A stretch of 64,000 nt of DNA. Source: UBA7398 sp947491605. GTDB lineage: Bacteria; Actinomycetota; Actinomycetes; Nanopelagicales; Nanopelagicaceae. Each line of letters opens with the position of its first letter. Position 1 is the stretch's first letter. The notes beneath the pieces are model-generated. The model was not told the origin of the DNA. It made no database searches and saw only the letters and a program-made list of their open reading frames with translations. Where the stretch lies: assembly GCA_947491605.1 (NCBI GenBank), contig CANLJW010000001.1:1-64000 (forward strand), in the 5' to 3' direction. Position numbers and translations under genes: made by a program. This document shows positions 6,551-15,594 of the stretch, piece after piece.

Positions 6551-7675
6551 ATGAGTGAGGTCAATGAGAAAGTCGCCATGTTGGGGCTTACCTACGACGA
6601 TGTATTGCTGCTGCCAGATGCCTCGGACGTTGTACCTTCAGAAGTTGAAACTAAAACTCAATTAACTCGATCTATCTGGCTCGCGGTCCCGTTGGTTTCA
6701 TCAGCGATGGATACCGTTACTGAATCTGCTATGGCGCTGGCAATGGCTAAAGCCGGCGGGATTGGCATAATTCATCGCAACCTTTCAATTGCTGAACAAG
6801 TAACTCATGTGAAATTAGTTAAAGGTGCATCGTTAATTGTTGGTGCCGCAGTAGGAGTTGGCGATGACGGTTTTGCCAGAGCTGAAGCTTTAATAGATGC
6901 CGGCGTAGATGTTGTGGTCGTCGATACTGCACATGGGCACCACCGCGCCGTGCTCGATGCCATCTCAAGAATTAAAGATAAATATTCAAGCCAAGAAGTT
7001 ATTGGTGGCAACGTTGCTACCCGCGCAGGTGCCCAAGCTTTAATAAATGCTGGCGCTGATGCAGTGAAAGTTGGTGTTGGTCCTGGCTCTATTTGTACAA
7101 CTCGAGTTGTTGCAGGAGTTGGCGTTCCACAAGTAACTGCAATCATGGAAGCTGCCAAAGCATGTCAGAAAGCCGACATCCCGTTAATCGCAGATGGTGG
7201 TTTGCAATACTCGGGCGATATCGCAAAAGCCATTGTTTCTGGTGCAGATTCAGTAATGCTCGGTTCACTCCTTGCCGGTTGCGATGAATCTCCTGGCGAA
7301 TTAGTAGAAATTGATGGTCGTAAGTACAAGGCATATCGCGGGATGGGATCACTTGGCGCAATGCAATCTCGCGGTGATAAGAAGTCATATTCAAAAGATC
7401 GTTACATGCAAGATGATGTGCTCTCTGAAGATAAATTGGTACCGGAAGGCATTGAAGGCAAAGTTGCTTATCGCGGCTCAGTAGCTGAAGTTGTGCACCA
7501 ATTAGTCGGGGGCTTACGTTCTGGAATGGGATACGCCGGCGCACCAAATATTGAGGCGTTGCAGAAAAACGGTCGATTGATCCAGATAACTGCAGCCGGG
7601 TTACAAGAAAGCCACCCGCATGATGTTTTAGATGTTGCGGATGCGCCAAACTATTATAAGAACGCAAAGAATTAA
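6551..7675 (+). CDS. guaB: IMP dehydrogenase lacking CBS domains
   Basis: GuaB oxidises IMP to XMP with NAD, the first committed step to GMP. The barrel is complete: SSAMDTVTE near residue 50, the catalytic loop GPGSICTTR with C182, GGLQYSGDIAKA, MGSLGAM, and the finger and flap region to ESHPHDV. The protein is 374 residues against about 490 in most bacteria, because the tandem CBS (Bateman) module is missing: HRNLSIAEQ runs within about a dozen residues into LIVGAAVGVG. CBS-free forms are known, for example in Borrelia and Cryptosporidium, and stay active but lose Bateman-domain purine-nucleotide control. It heads guaB-guaB3-guaA. Confidence 0.93.
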   Translation: MSEVNEKVAMLGLTYDDVLLLPDASDVVPSEVETKTQLTRSIWLAVPLVSSAMDTVTESAMALAMAKAGGIGIIHRNLSIAEQVTHVKLVKGASLIVGAAVGVGDDGFARAEALIDAGVDVVVVDTAHGHHRAVLDAISRIKDKYSSQEVIGGNVATRAGAQALINAGADAVKVGVGPGSICTTRVVAGVGVPQVTAIMEAAKACQKADIPLIADGGLQYSGDIAKAIVSGADSVMLGSLLAGCDESPGELVEIDGRKYKAYRGMGSLGAMQSRGDKKSYSKDRYMQDDVLSEDKLVPEGIEGKVAYRGSVAEVVHQLVGGLRSGMGYAGAPNIEALQKNGRLIQITAAGLQESHPHDVLDVADAPNYYKNAKN

Positions 7676-7696
7676 AGAGGGGGAGTTAACTTAACT

Positions 7697-8809
7697 ATGG
7701 CTGATATCGAGATTGCCCCAGGAAAACGCGCTCGTACCGCTTACTCTTTTGATGACATTTCAATTGTGCCCTCCCGTCGAACTCGTGAACCTGATGAAGT
7801 TTCAATTTCATGGCAGATTGATGCTTACAAATTAGCGCTGCCAATGTTGGCCGCCCCGATGGATTCGGTAGTTTCACCCGAAACTGCAATTGCGATCGGA
7901 AAATTAGGTGGCGTCGGTGTTCTTAATTTAGAAGGACTATGGACTCGCTACGAGAATCCAATTATTCCGCTTGGCGAGATATCTTCTTTGCCAAATGATC
8001 AAGCAACTCGAAGAATGCAAGAAATTTATCAAGCTCCGATTCGTCCAGAATTAATTAAAGCCCGGATTGCAGAAATTCGTGCAGCTGGCGTAACAGTTGC
8101 AGCCGCGCTTTCACCGGCACGCACTGCGCAATTTTATAAAGCTGTGGTCGATGCTGGAGTGGATATATTTGTAATTCGTGGCACCACGGTTAGCGCCGAA
8201 CATGTCTCCGCGAAAACTGAACCGTTAAATTTAAAGAAATTTATTTACGAGCTTGATGTGCCAGTAATTGTTGGTGGCTGCGCAACTGCTTCGGGTGCGA
8301 TGCATTTAATGCGTGCTGGCGCTGCTGGCGTATTAGTTGGTTTCGGCGGCGGAGCTGCGCATACAACGCGACAAGTGCTTGGTATCTCGGTGCCAATGGC
8401 TTCGGCGGTTGCCGAAGTTGCCAGTGCACGTCGCGAATATTTGGATGAATCCGGCGGACGTTATGTACATGTAATTGCAGATGGTTCTGTAGGCAAGAGT
8501 GGTGATATCGCAAAAGCAATTGCATGTGGCGCCGATGCCGTAATGATGGGATCACCTCTTGCCAAAGCAGAAGAAGCACCTGGTCGCGGTTGGCACTGGG
8601 GTTCAGAAGCGACTCATCACGAATTGCCTAGAGGAACTCGAGTACATGTTGGCACTGAAGGAAAACTTGCTGAAATTCTGCTTGGACCTTCGCATAGCGC
8701 TGATGGCTCTATGAATTTATTCGGAGCGTTACGTCGCAGTATGGCCACATGTGGCTACTCCGATATCAAGGAATTCCAGCGGGTAGAAGTCGTTTTAAAT
8801 CGTGGCTGA
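7697..8809 (+). CDS. guaB3: GuaB3-family IMP dehydrogenase-related protein
   Basis: A 370-residue IMPDH/GMPR-fold protein that begins YSFDDISIVPSRRTR and matches the GuaB3 family regularly found beside guaB and guaA in actinobacteria. The phosphate-binding region VIADGSVGKSGDIAKA and the VMMGSPLAKAEEAPG segment are intact. At the position of the catalytic cysteine of IMPDH (GPGSICTTR) it has GGGAAHTTR, so H222 replaces Cys. Whether this form has dehydrogenase activity or a regulatory role cannot be told from sequence. Start ATG at 7697 follows a purine-rich AGAGGGGGAG about 10 bases upstream. It overlaps guaA by 8 bases. Confidence 0.9.
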   Translation: MADIEIAPGKRARTAYSFDDISIVPSRRTREPDEVSISWQIDAYKLALPMLAAPMDSVVSPETAIAIGKLGGVGVLNLEGLWTRYENPIIPLGEISSLPNDQATRRMQEIYQAPIRPELIKARIAEIRAAGVTVAAALSPARTAQFYKAVVDAGVDIFVIRGTTVSAEHVSAKTEPLNLKKFIYELDVPVIVGGCATASGAMHLMRAGAAGVLVGFGGGAAHTTRQVLGISVPMASAVAEVASARREYLDESGGRYVHVIADGSVGKSGDIAKAIACGADAVMMGSPLAKAEEAPGRGWHWGSEATHHELPRGTRVHVGTEGKLAEILLGPSHSADGSMNLFGALRRSMATCGYSDIKEFQRVEVVLNRG

Positions 8810-10352
8810 ACGAGAACTCGTATTAGTTATTGATTTTGGTGCGCAATACGCCCAATTAATTGCGCGCAGAGTTCGACAAGCAAATGTTTATAGCGAAATC
8901 ATTCCATCGCATACTGGAGTCTCAGAAATTATTTCCCGAAAACCCAAAGCAATAATTCTTTCTGGTGGCCCTTCATCTGTATATGAATTTGGCGCACCAA
9001 CAATTGATAAAGCACTCTTTAAAGCCGGCATCCCAATTTTCGGAATCTGTTATGGATTTCAAGTTATGGCGCAAGCTCTCGGCGGTGTTGTAGATAAGAC
9101 TGGCAATTCGGAATATGGCCGCACAAATTTTAATGCAAAAAATGGCTCTAAAATTCTTGCTGGGCTACCTAATTCATTTAACGTTTGGATGAGCCACGGG
9201 GATAGCGTTGTGGCCGCCCCTGCCGGATTTAGTGGCGTTGGCGCTACCGAAAAAACTCCAATCGCTGCATTTGAAAATACAACCGGATTGTTATCGGGCG
9301 TGCAATTTCACCCAGAAGTTTTACACTCTGAAAACGGCCAAGCAATATTACAAAATTGGTTGCTAAATATTGTTGGGTGTAAACCGTCGTGGACTTCGGA
9401 AAATATCGCTGAAAGTGAAGTTGCAAAAGTAAAAGCTTTGGTTGGGGAGAAACACGCTATCTGTGGCTTATCTGGCGGCGTGGATTCAGCTGTCGCAGCT
9501 GCGATTGTTCAGAAAGCAATTGGCTCCCAATTAACCTGCGTTTTTGTTGATCACGGCTTACTTCGCAAAGGTGAAGCCGAACAAGTTGAAAAAGATTTTG
9601 TCGCAGCTACTGGCGTTAAATTAAAAGTTTTTGATGCAAAAGCACAATTCATGTCAGCCCTAAAAGGGGTTACAGATCCAGAAACAAAACGAAAAATTAT
9701 CGGCCGCGAATTTATTAGAGTTTTTGAAAGTGCTGCTCGAGAAATTTCAGAGTCTGAAACCATTGATTTCTTAGTCCAAGGAACGCTTTATCCGGATGTA
9801 GTTGAATCTGGCGGTGGCACCGGAACCGCAAACATTAAGTCGCATCACAACGTTGGCGGACTCCCAGATGATTTGCAATTTACGTTAATCGAACCGCTAC
9901 GCGCGCTCTTTAAGGATGAAGTACGAGAAGTTGGTTTAGAACTAGGCGTGCCGGAAGCGATTGTTTGGCGCCAACCTTTCCCAGGTCCTGGCTTAGGAAT
10001 TCGGATCATTGGTGAAGTTACTGAGAATTCACTAGGAATATTGCGCGATGCGGATTTCATCGTGCGCGAGGAATTACACTTAGCTGGTCTAGATCGCGAG
10101 ATTTGGCAATGTCCAGTTGTATTGCTTGCCGAGGTTCGAAGCGTCGGTGTCCAAGGAGATGGCAGAACTTATGGCCACCCGATCGTGCTTCGGCCAGTCT
10201 CAAGTGAAGATGCAATGACAGCAGATTGGTCACGACTTCCATACGAAGTTTTGGCAAAGATCTCAACCAGAATTACAAATGAAGTAAAAGATGTCAACCG
10301 AGTGGTGCTGGACATAACTAGCAAACCGCCTGGCACGATTGAGTGGGAGTGA
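8802..10352 (+). CDS. guaA: GMP synthase (glutamine-hydrolysing)
   Basis: GuaA converts XMP to GMP using glutamine and ATP. The 516-residue protein has an N-terminal class I glutamine amidotransferase domain with the nucleophile in FGICYGFQ near residue 82 and the catalytic His-Glu in GVQFHPEV, then an ATP-pyrophosphatase domain with the P-loop GLSGGVDSAV, and the C-terminal dimerisation domain ending in PGTIEWE, the standard GuaA terminus. The GTG start overlaps guaB3 by 8 bases, so the three purine genes form one operon that may continue into the cyclophilin gene. Confidence 0.97.
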   Translation: MAERELVLVIDFGAQYAQLIARRVRQANVYSEIIPSHTGVSEIISRKPKAIILSGGPSSVYEFGAPTIDKALFKAGIPIFGICYGFQVMAQALGGVVDKTGNSEYGRTNFNAKNGSKILAGLPNSFNVWMSHGDSVVAAPAGFSGVGATEKTPIAAFENTTGLLSGVQFHPEVLHSENGQAILQNWLLNIVGCKPSWTSENIAESEVAKVKALVGEKHAICGLSGGVDSAVAAAIVQKAIGSQLTCVFVDHGLLRKGEAEQVEKDFVAATGVKLKVFDAKAQFMSALKGVTDPETKRKIIGREFIRVFESAAREISESETIDFLVQGTLYPDVVESGGGTGTANIKSHHNVGGLPDDLQFTLIEPLRALFKDEVREVGLELGVPEAIVWRQPFPGPGLGIRIIGEVTENSLGILRDADFIVREELHLAGLDREIWQCPVVLLAEVRSVGVQGDGRTYGHPIVLRPVSSEDAMTADWSRLPYEVLAKISTRITNEVKDVNRVVLDITSKPPGTIEWE

Positions 10353-10354
10353 GA

Positions 10355-11011
10355 ATGAAACGAGTAGTTACAGCAACTGTAATTGCTGCATTTATTTTAG
10401 CGCCACTGCCTTCGTTTGCCGGGAGTAAAGTAGAGAAAATTTCAGAAACTGAATTAAAGTGCAAAAGGACTAATTCGGTAGCCCATGCCGCACCAAAAGT
10501 TTTTCCACCTAAGATGTTGTTAAAAAAACCCGTTAAATCAATTACTTTTGTCACAAATTGTGGAAATATCGTGGTTGAACCGCTAAATAATTTAGCGCCG
10601 CTCACAGTTACTGCAATCACTGCGCTAGCAAAAGGTCGATTTTATAATAAAACTCTCTGCCATCGAATGATGAACAATGGCGCTTATTTCTTACAATGCG
10701 GCGACCCAACCGCATCTGGTTTTGGCGGCCCAGCTTGGCAACCATATGCTGATGAAAATCTCCCAGTTGATGGTCCAGCAAATTACCCAGCCGGCACCGT
10801 TGCTATGGCAAATTCTGGACCAAATACAAATGGCAGCCAATTTTTCTTGGTTTATCAAGATACCCAATTCGATCCAAATTATACGATTTGGGGAAAAATT
10901 ACCGCTGGCTTAAATATCGTAAAAGCAATTGGTGCTGCAGGCGTTAAAGGTGGCGGATCAGTTGGTACACCTGCTACGAAGATTGCGATTGAAAGCGTAA
11001 TTGTTAATTAA
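10355..11011 (+). CDS. Secreted cyclophilin-type peptidyl-prolyl isomerase
   Basis: The N-terminus (MKRVVTATVIAAFILAPLP, cleavage likely near SFA-GS) is a Sec signal peptide, without a lipobox, so the enzyme acts outside the membrane. The rest is a cyclophilin domain: CHRMM with the catalytic Arg, FLQCGDPT, GTVAMANSGPNTNGSQFFLVY and TIWGKI. These enzymes catalyse cis-trans proline isomerisation and assist folding of exported proteins. The ATG at 10355 is chosen because GGGAG lies 5 bases upstream; a GTG at 10343 inside guaA is also open. It starts 2 bases after guaA and converges with the PIG-L gene, overlapping it by 4 bases. Confidence 0.88.
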   Translation: MKRVVTATVIAAFILAPLPSFAGSKVEKISETELKCKRTNSVAHAAPKVFPPKMLLKKPVKSITFVTNCGNIVVEPLNNLAPLTVTAITALAKGRFYNKTLCHRMMNNGAYFLQCGDPTASGFGGPAWQPYADENLPVDGPANYPAGTVAMANSGPNTNGSQFFLVYQDTQFDPNYTIWGKITAGLNIVKAIGAAGVKGGGSVGTPATKIAIESVIVN

Positions 11012-11739
11012 TTAGTATTAACAATCTTAAAGACTTCAGCAACTCTGCCTTCAGCTAAACCATTTGCTTGTGCGTTTCGTTCTCCCCAAGACCTAACCAT
11101 ATTTTCTAGCTCTGCATTATGTGCAGTCTGGCTTACATGCGCTTTAAGCGCTGCGATTTTCTTAGGAAAAGTTTCGGTAACATCAATAAAGTAATCTGGA
11201 TTTGGGGATGCCATCACCCATACTTCTTTCACACGCCAAGGTTCGAAACCTTCCGCTTTAAGTTCGGGAAATGCAAATGGATTTCTAGCATCTGGATAAA
11301 CCGCTTGGATAGCCGCTTCGCCTGCAGCTAGGTGATCGGGATGAGATGCACCGATTCGTTCCCAATTTCGGTCTGGTGATTGAATCACCATTCGGTCTGG
11401 CTTTGCGATTCGAATTGCTTTAACAATATCGCGCCGCAATTGAATTGTTGGCTCAAGCCAGCCATCGCGATAATTTAAGAAAGTTATATCGGTAACCCCA
11501 AGTACGCCACCGGCGTTACGTTGTTCTTGCTGTCTAACGCGTGGCATTTCTTCCACTGGTACATCAGATTCTTCGCCACCTTGGTCGCCATTAGTGCAGA
11601 TGCAATATGCAACTTCGATTCCAGCTTCGATCCATTTTGCAATGGTGCCACCAGCGCCGAAATCGCAATCATCAGGATGAGCGGTAACAACAAGAATCTT
11701 CTTGATTTCATTATCTGGCAGCGGAGTTGCAATGGTCAT
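11008..11739 (-). CDS. PIG-L/LmbE-family N-acetylglucosaminyl deacetylase-like protein
   Basis: The 243-residue protein has the family zinc site: VTAHPDDCDFGAGG near residue 19 and a distal HPDHLAAGEA motif. PIG-L enzymes hydrolyse N-acetyl groups from GlcNAc-type substrates; relatives in actinobacteria include MshB (mycothiol synthesis) and Mca (mycothiol conjugate amidase). Subfamily is not settled by the motifs and the neighbours give no pathway clue. The ATG at 11739 is preceded by AGAGGA 7 bases upstream on the minus strand. It is divergent from pcrA, with 63 bases between the starts. Confidence 0.85.
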   Translation of the reverse strand: MTIATPLPDNEIKKILVVTAHPDDCDFGAGGTIAKWIEAGIEVAYCICTNGDQGGEESDVPVEEMPRVRQQEQRNAGGVLGVTDITFLNYRDGWLEPTIQLRRDIVKAIRIAKPDRMVIQSPDRNWERIGASHPDHLAAGEAAIQAVYPDARNPFAFPELKAEGFEPWRVKEVWVMASPNPDYFIDVTETFPKKIAALKAHVSQTAHNAELENMVRSWGERNAQANGLAEGRVAEVFKIVNTN

Positions 11740-11789
11740 TTACGAATCCTCTCAGAGGAACGGAGCGGAGTCATATCAGCGCCCGCCGA

Positions 11790-11795
11790 TAGACT
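11790..11795 (+). promoter_or_regulatory. -10 box for leaderless pcrA transcript
   Basis: TAGACT lies 7 bases before the GTG at 11803, within CCGATAGACTC, the same context as the guaB promoter. It supports the GTG at 11803 as the pcrA start. Confidence 0.55.
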
Positions 11796-11802
11796 CCCGC
11801 TC

Positions 11803-14025
11803 GTGCCAAGTTCTGAGCAATTACTTGAAGGGTTAAACCTGCCACAGCAAGCAGCGGTTAAACATCAAGGTGGTCCGCTTTTGGTAATTGCCGGCGCTGG
11901 CTCTGGCAAAACTCGAGTATTAACTAGGCGGATCGCTCATTTGATGGCAGCGCGCGGCGCAGCGCCATTCGAAATTCTTGCAATCACATTTACAAATAAG
12001 GCTGCCGGCGAGATGAAAGAACGCGTAGCCGAACTTATAGGCGATCGAGCTCGCGCAATGTGGGTCTCCACCTTTCACTCTGCTTGCGTGCGAATTCTGC
12101 GCCAAGAAGCGACTCGAATTGGATTCACTAATTCATTTACCATTTATGACCAATCCGATAGTTTGCGGTTAATAACTTTAGTTTTACGGGATATGAACTT
12201 AGATCCGAAGCGGTACGCACCACGTGCAGCCCAAGCGATAATTTCTAATGCTAAAAATGAATTAATCGGACCTGCTGATTTTGCAAATCAGAGCAATAAC
12301 GCATTCGAACAAATTGTCGGCGAGGTCTATGCGGTTTACCAACGTCGACTGACGGACGCTAACTCCATGGATTTTGATGATTTGATAGCGCGCACCGTAG
12401 ATGTGCTCCGCCGGTTTCCAGATGCAAAACTCCGATATCGAAATCGATTTAAACATGTCCTAATTGATGAATACCAAGACACCAACCACGCGCAATATGC
12501 ATTGATCCGAGAATTAGTGGGTAACGAACTAGAGGGGATTCCACCAGCCGAACTCTGCGTAGTGGGTGATGCGGATCAATCTATTTACGGTTTTCGTGGC
12601 GCAACGATTCGAAACATTTTGCAATTCGAAGCGGATTATCCAAATGCGACCACAATTTTGTTAGAGCAAAATTATCGGTCGACGCAAAATATTCTCACTG
12701 CAGCCAATGCTGTAATTTCTAAGAACGAATCTCGGAAAGAGAAAAATCTTTGGTCCGAAGCAGGAACCGGCGCGTTCCTTACTGGTTACATTGCTGAAGA
12801 TGAGCATGACGAAGCTAGTTTTATCCGCGATGAGATTTTTAGATTACAACGTGAAGGAATTTCAAACCCAGGCGACACTGCAATTTTTTATCGGACAAAC
12901 GCCCAATCTCGAGTCTTTGAAGAAGTCTTTATGCGAGCCACCATTCCATACAAAGTTGTTGGTGGAGTGCGATTTTATGAACGGAAAGAAGTTAAGGATT
13001 TATTGGGATATTTGAAAGTTCTGCAAAACCCAAGCGATGAAGTTTCACTTCGCAGAATCATCAATACACCAAAACGTGGAATTGGCGATCGCGCTCTTGA
13101 TGGTGCGGATGAAATCATGAAGCGTGAAGGCATACCTTTTTGGAACGCGCTAATCCGCATCGCAGAAGCGGATCTGCCGGCACGAGCCACTTCCGCGATA
13201 AATTCATTCGTATCGCTAATCACGGCGCTTCAAGTTTTAGTTGAAGTTAATACAAAGCCTTCCGTAATTGCCGCAGCAGTTTTAGAACAATCTGGAATGT
13301 TAGATGAGTTAAAAAATAGCGGTGACCCACAAGATGAAGGAAGAGTTGAAAACTTAGAAGAATTAGTAGCTGTGGCAGAAGAATATGAAGAGAGTGAAGT
13401 CGATGAAGGTGAAGTAATTTCACTCGCTGGATTTCTCGAAGATGTGGCGTTGGTTGCCGACTCTGATCAAATACCCGATGGCGCTGAACATGGTGGCGTT
13501 GTAACCCTGATGACGCTTCACACCGCTAAAGGTTTGGAATTTCCCACAGTTTTTCTTACCGGAATGGAAGAAGGAATTTTTCCGCACTCAAGATCTCTCG
13601 GCGATAAGAAAGAATTGGAAGAAGAACGTCGACTTGCATACGTTGGCTTAACTAGAGCTCGCCAACATTTATATTTGTCGCGGGCTGAATATCGTTCTGC
13701 TTGGGGAGCGCCGAATTACAATCCAGCTTCGCGTTTTCTTGATGAAATTCCAGAGTCGATAATTAAATGGAATCAAACTCCTGAAAAGACTTTCACAACT
13801 ACTCGAACTAAGAAATTCTTATCAACTCCGCCGCCTCGCCCAACCGGTAAGAAATCTGTTGTAATGGATTTAAATCCGGGCGATCGAGTCACTCATGACA
13901 CATTCGGTTTAGGGACTGTGATAACCATCTCAGGCGAGGGCGATAAAGCCGAAGCCACGATTGATTTTGGTGGTTATGGCGAAAAACGGTTATTGCTCCG
14001 TTATGCGCCAGTAGGTAAGTTATGA
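11803..14025 (+). CDS. pcrA: ATP-dependent DNA helicase PcrA/UvrD
   Basis: An SF1A 3'-5' helicase acting in excision repair and in removing stalled complexes. From the GTG at 11803 the protein is 740 residues, normal for PcrA. Motifs in order: Q-motif GLNLPQQAAV, Walker A GAGSGKTRVLTRR, FTNKAAGEMKER, Walker B LIDEYQDTN, GDADQSIYGFRGA, NYRSTQ, TLHTAKGLEF, VGLTRARQ, and the C-terminal Tudor-like region from GDRVTHDTFGLGTV. The frame stays open another 282 bases upstream, but that part lies antisense to the PIG-L gene and encodes nothing conserved. The stop overlaps the next gene by 4 bases (ATGA). Confidence 0.95.
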   Translation: MPSSEQLLEGLNLPQQAAVKHQGGPLLVIAGAGSGKTRVLTRRIAHLMAARGAAPFEILAITFTNKAAGEMKERVAELIGDRARAMWVSTFHSACVRILRQEATRIGFTNSFTIYDQSDSLRLITLVLRDMNLDPKRYAPRAAQAIISNAKNELIGPADFANQSNNAFEQIVGEVYAVYQRRLTDANSMDFDDLIARTVDVLRRFPDAKLRYRNRFKHVLIDEYQDTNHAQYALIRELVGNELEGIPPAELCVVGDADQSIYGFRGATIRNILQFEADYPNATTILLEQNYRSTQNILTAANAVISKNESRKEKNLWSEAGTGAFLTGYIAEDEHDEASFIRDEIFRLQREGISNPGDTAIFYRTNAQSRVFEEVFMRATIPYKVVGGVRFYERKEVKDLLGYLKVLQNPSDEVSLRRIINTPKRGIGDRALDGADEIMKREGIPFWNALIRIAEADLPARATSAINSFVSLITALQVLVEVNTKPSVIAAAVLEQSGMLDELKNSGDPQDEGRVENLEELVAVAEEYEESEVDEGEVISLAGFLEDVALVADSDQIPDGAEHGGVVTLMTLHTAKGLEFPTVFLTGMEEGIFPHSRSLGDKKELEEERRLAYVGLTRARQHLYLSRAEYRSAWGAPNYNPASRFLDEIPESIIKWNQTPEKTFTTTRTKKFLSTPPPRPTGKKSVVMDLNPGDRVTHDTFGLGTVITISGEGDKAEATIDFGGYGEKRLLLRYAPVGKL

Positions 14026-14444
14026 GCGTGTCCGACTCCGTTAAGAATTCGCCAATCCGAGTTGTTGTCGCCAAACCAGGTTTAGATGGTCATGATCGCG
14101 GTGCCAAAGTTGTGGCGCGCGCTTTGCGAGATGCTGGTTGTGAAGTTATTTACACCGGTTTACATCAAACCCCAGAACAAATTGTTAGCACTGCGGTTCA
14201 AGAAGATGCCGATGCAATTGGACTTTCAATTCTCTCTGGTGCACACATGTCGTTATTTGCACGGATTATTGATTTGTTGAAGAATGAGAAAGCAGAAGAT
14301 ATTATTTTATTTGGCGGTGGAATTATTCCGGATGCCGATATAAAGTCTTTGAAAGTGATGGGCGTTGCTGAAATATTTACCCCAGGAGCACCAACCGAAG
14401 AAATCGTAAAATGGTTAAAAGGAGCTGTGCATGGATCTATTTGA
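14022..14444 (+). CDS. Methylmalonyl-CoA mutase, small cobalamin-binding subunit
   Basis: The 140-residue protein is a free-standing B12-binding domain. It has the base-off/His-on motif D22-x-H24-x-x-G27 in GLDGHDRGAK, then GLSILSGAH and FGGGIIP, as in the C-terminal domain of methylmalonyl-CoA mutase. Free-standing small subunits of this size pair with large catalytic subunits of about 520-560 residues. A suitable large subunit lies 12 kb away at 26664-28226, so the holoenzyme is probably assembled from separate loci. The gene overlaps pcrA by 4 bases and sucC by 14; its product would deliver succinyl-CoA to SucCD encoded next door. Confidence 0.9.
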   Translation: MSVSDSVKNSPIRVVVAKPGLDGHDRGAKVVARALRDAGCEVIYTGLHQTPEQIVSTAVQEDADAIGLSILSGAHMSLFARIIDLLKNEKAEDIILFGGGIIPDADIKSLKVMGVAEIFTPGAPTEEIVKWLKGAVHGSI

Positions 14445-15594
14445 GTATCAGGCACGAGATTTATTCGAAGCGCATGGCGTGCCAGTTCTCAAAGGAGCAG
14501 TAGCCACAACTCCCGAAGCAGCATTTACAGCAGCCGAGTCAATGGGTGGTCGTGTTGTTGTAAAAGCGCAAGTAAAAGTTGGTGGTCGTGGTAAAGCCGG
14601 TGGTGTCAAGCTTGCTGAGAACGCCGAAGCTGCGCGCGAAAAAGCAAAAGCAATCCTTGGTATGGATATCAAAGGCCATACCGTCTATAAAGTGATGATT
14701 GCGCAAGCTGCGCCAATTGAAAGTGAGTACTACTTAGCAATTCTGCTAGACCGAACAAACCGATCGTTTTTAGTAATGGCATCGGTCTCCGGTGGCATGG
14801 AAATTGAAGAAGTAGCACATAAGACGCCAGAAAAATTAGCAAAAGTTAATATAGATCCAAACATCGGAATATCCCAAGAACTTGCGTTAGAAATTGTGCG
14901 CAAAGGTGGTTTTGGTCCAGATGTTGATCGGGCCGTTGCTGATGTTTTAGTTACGCTCTGGAAAACTTTTGTAGCTGAAGACGCAACTCTGGTTGAAGTT
15001 AACCCGCTAGTTAAAACATCAGATGGAAAAATCATTGCCCTCGATGGAAAAGTTACTTTGGATGACAGCGCTATTTTCCGTCATGCCGATCATGAAGCGC
15101 TAGTTGATCACGATGCGGCCGATCCGTTAGAAGCGCTCGCTAAAGCTAAAGAATTAAATTATGTAAAACTCGATGGCGAAGTTGGCATCATCGGAAATGG
15201 TGCCGGATTAGTAATGAGCACTCTCGATGTTGTTGCCTATGCCGGCGAAAAATTCGGCGGTGTAAAACCAGCTAACTTCTTAGATATCGGCGGCGGCGCT
15301 TCTGCCCAAGTTATGGCTGATGGACTTTCCATTATTCTTGGCGACCCTGCCGTTAAAAGCGTATTTGTAAATGTTTTTGGTGGCATCACTGCTTGCGACG
15401 CGGTTGCAAACGGAATTGTGCAAGCGCTAGAAATGCTCGGCGCGAAAGCGACAAAACCAATTGTGGTTCGGTTAGATGGTAACAACGTTATTGAAGGCCG
15501 CAGAATTTTGAGCGCAGCAGCGCACCCATTAGTAGAACAACTCGACACCATGGATGGCGCTGCAAGTCGAGCTGCAGAATTGGCGGCAAAATAA
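14431..15594 (+). CDS. sucC: Succinyl-CoA synthetase (ADP-forming) beta subunit
   Basis: SucC with SucD interconverts succinyl-CoA and succinate with substrate-level phosphorylation in the TCA cycle. The 387-residue protein starts MDLFEYQARDLFEAHGVPVL, contains the ATP-grasp segment KAQVKVGGRGKAGGVK, and ends with NVFGGITACDAVANGI and VRLDGNN, as expected. The start is set by AAAGGAG 6 bases upstream. It overlaps the B12-binding subunit gene by 14 bases and sucD by 1 base, so mutase subunit and synthetase are translationally linked. Confidence 0.97.
   Translation: MDLFEYQARDLFEAHGVPVLKGAVATTPEAAFTAAESMGGRVVVKAQVKVGGRGKAGGVKLAENAEAAREKAKAILGMDIKGHTVYKVMIAQAAPIESEYYLAILLDRTNRSFLVMASVSGGMEIEEVAHKTPEKLAKVNIDPNIGISQELALEIVRKGGFGPDVDRAVADVLVTLWKTFVAEDATLVEVNPLVKTSDGKIIALDGKVTLDDSAIFRHADHEALVDHDAADPLEALAKAKELNYVKLDGEVGIIGNGAGLVMSTLDVVAYAGEKFGGVKPANFLDIGGGASAQVMADGLSIILGDPAVKSVFVNVFGGITACDAVANGIVQALEMLGAKATKPIVVRLDGNNVIEGRRILSAAAHPLVEQLDTMDGAASRAAELAAK

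Noticed and set aside
7143..7667. Minus-strand open frame of 174 codons inside guaB
   Set aside because: Antisense to invariant IMPDH motifs; low-complexity composition; no supporting signals.
6551..7675. Short guaB considered as a deletion artefact
   Set aside because: Reading frame and flanking motifs join cleanly and CBS-free IMPDHs exist, so it is treated as real, although relatives should be compared.
11521..11802. N-terminal extension of the helicase reading frame
   Set aside because: It lies antisense to the PIG-L gene, matches no helicase sequence, and the GTG at 11803 has a -10 box and gives a standard PcrA length.
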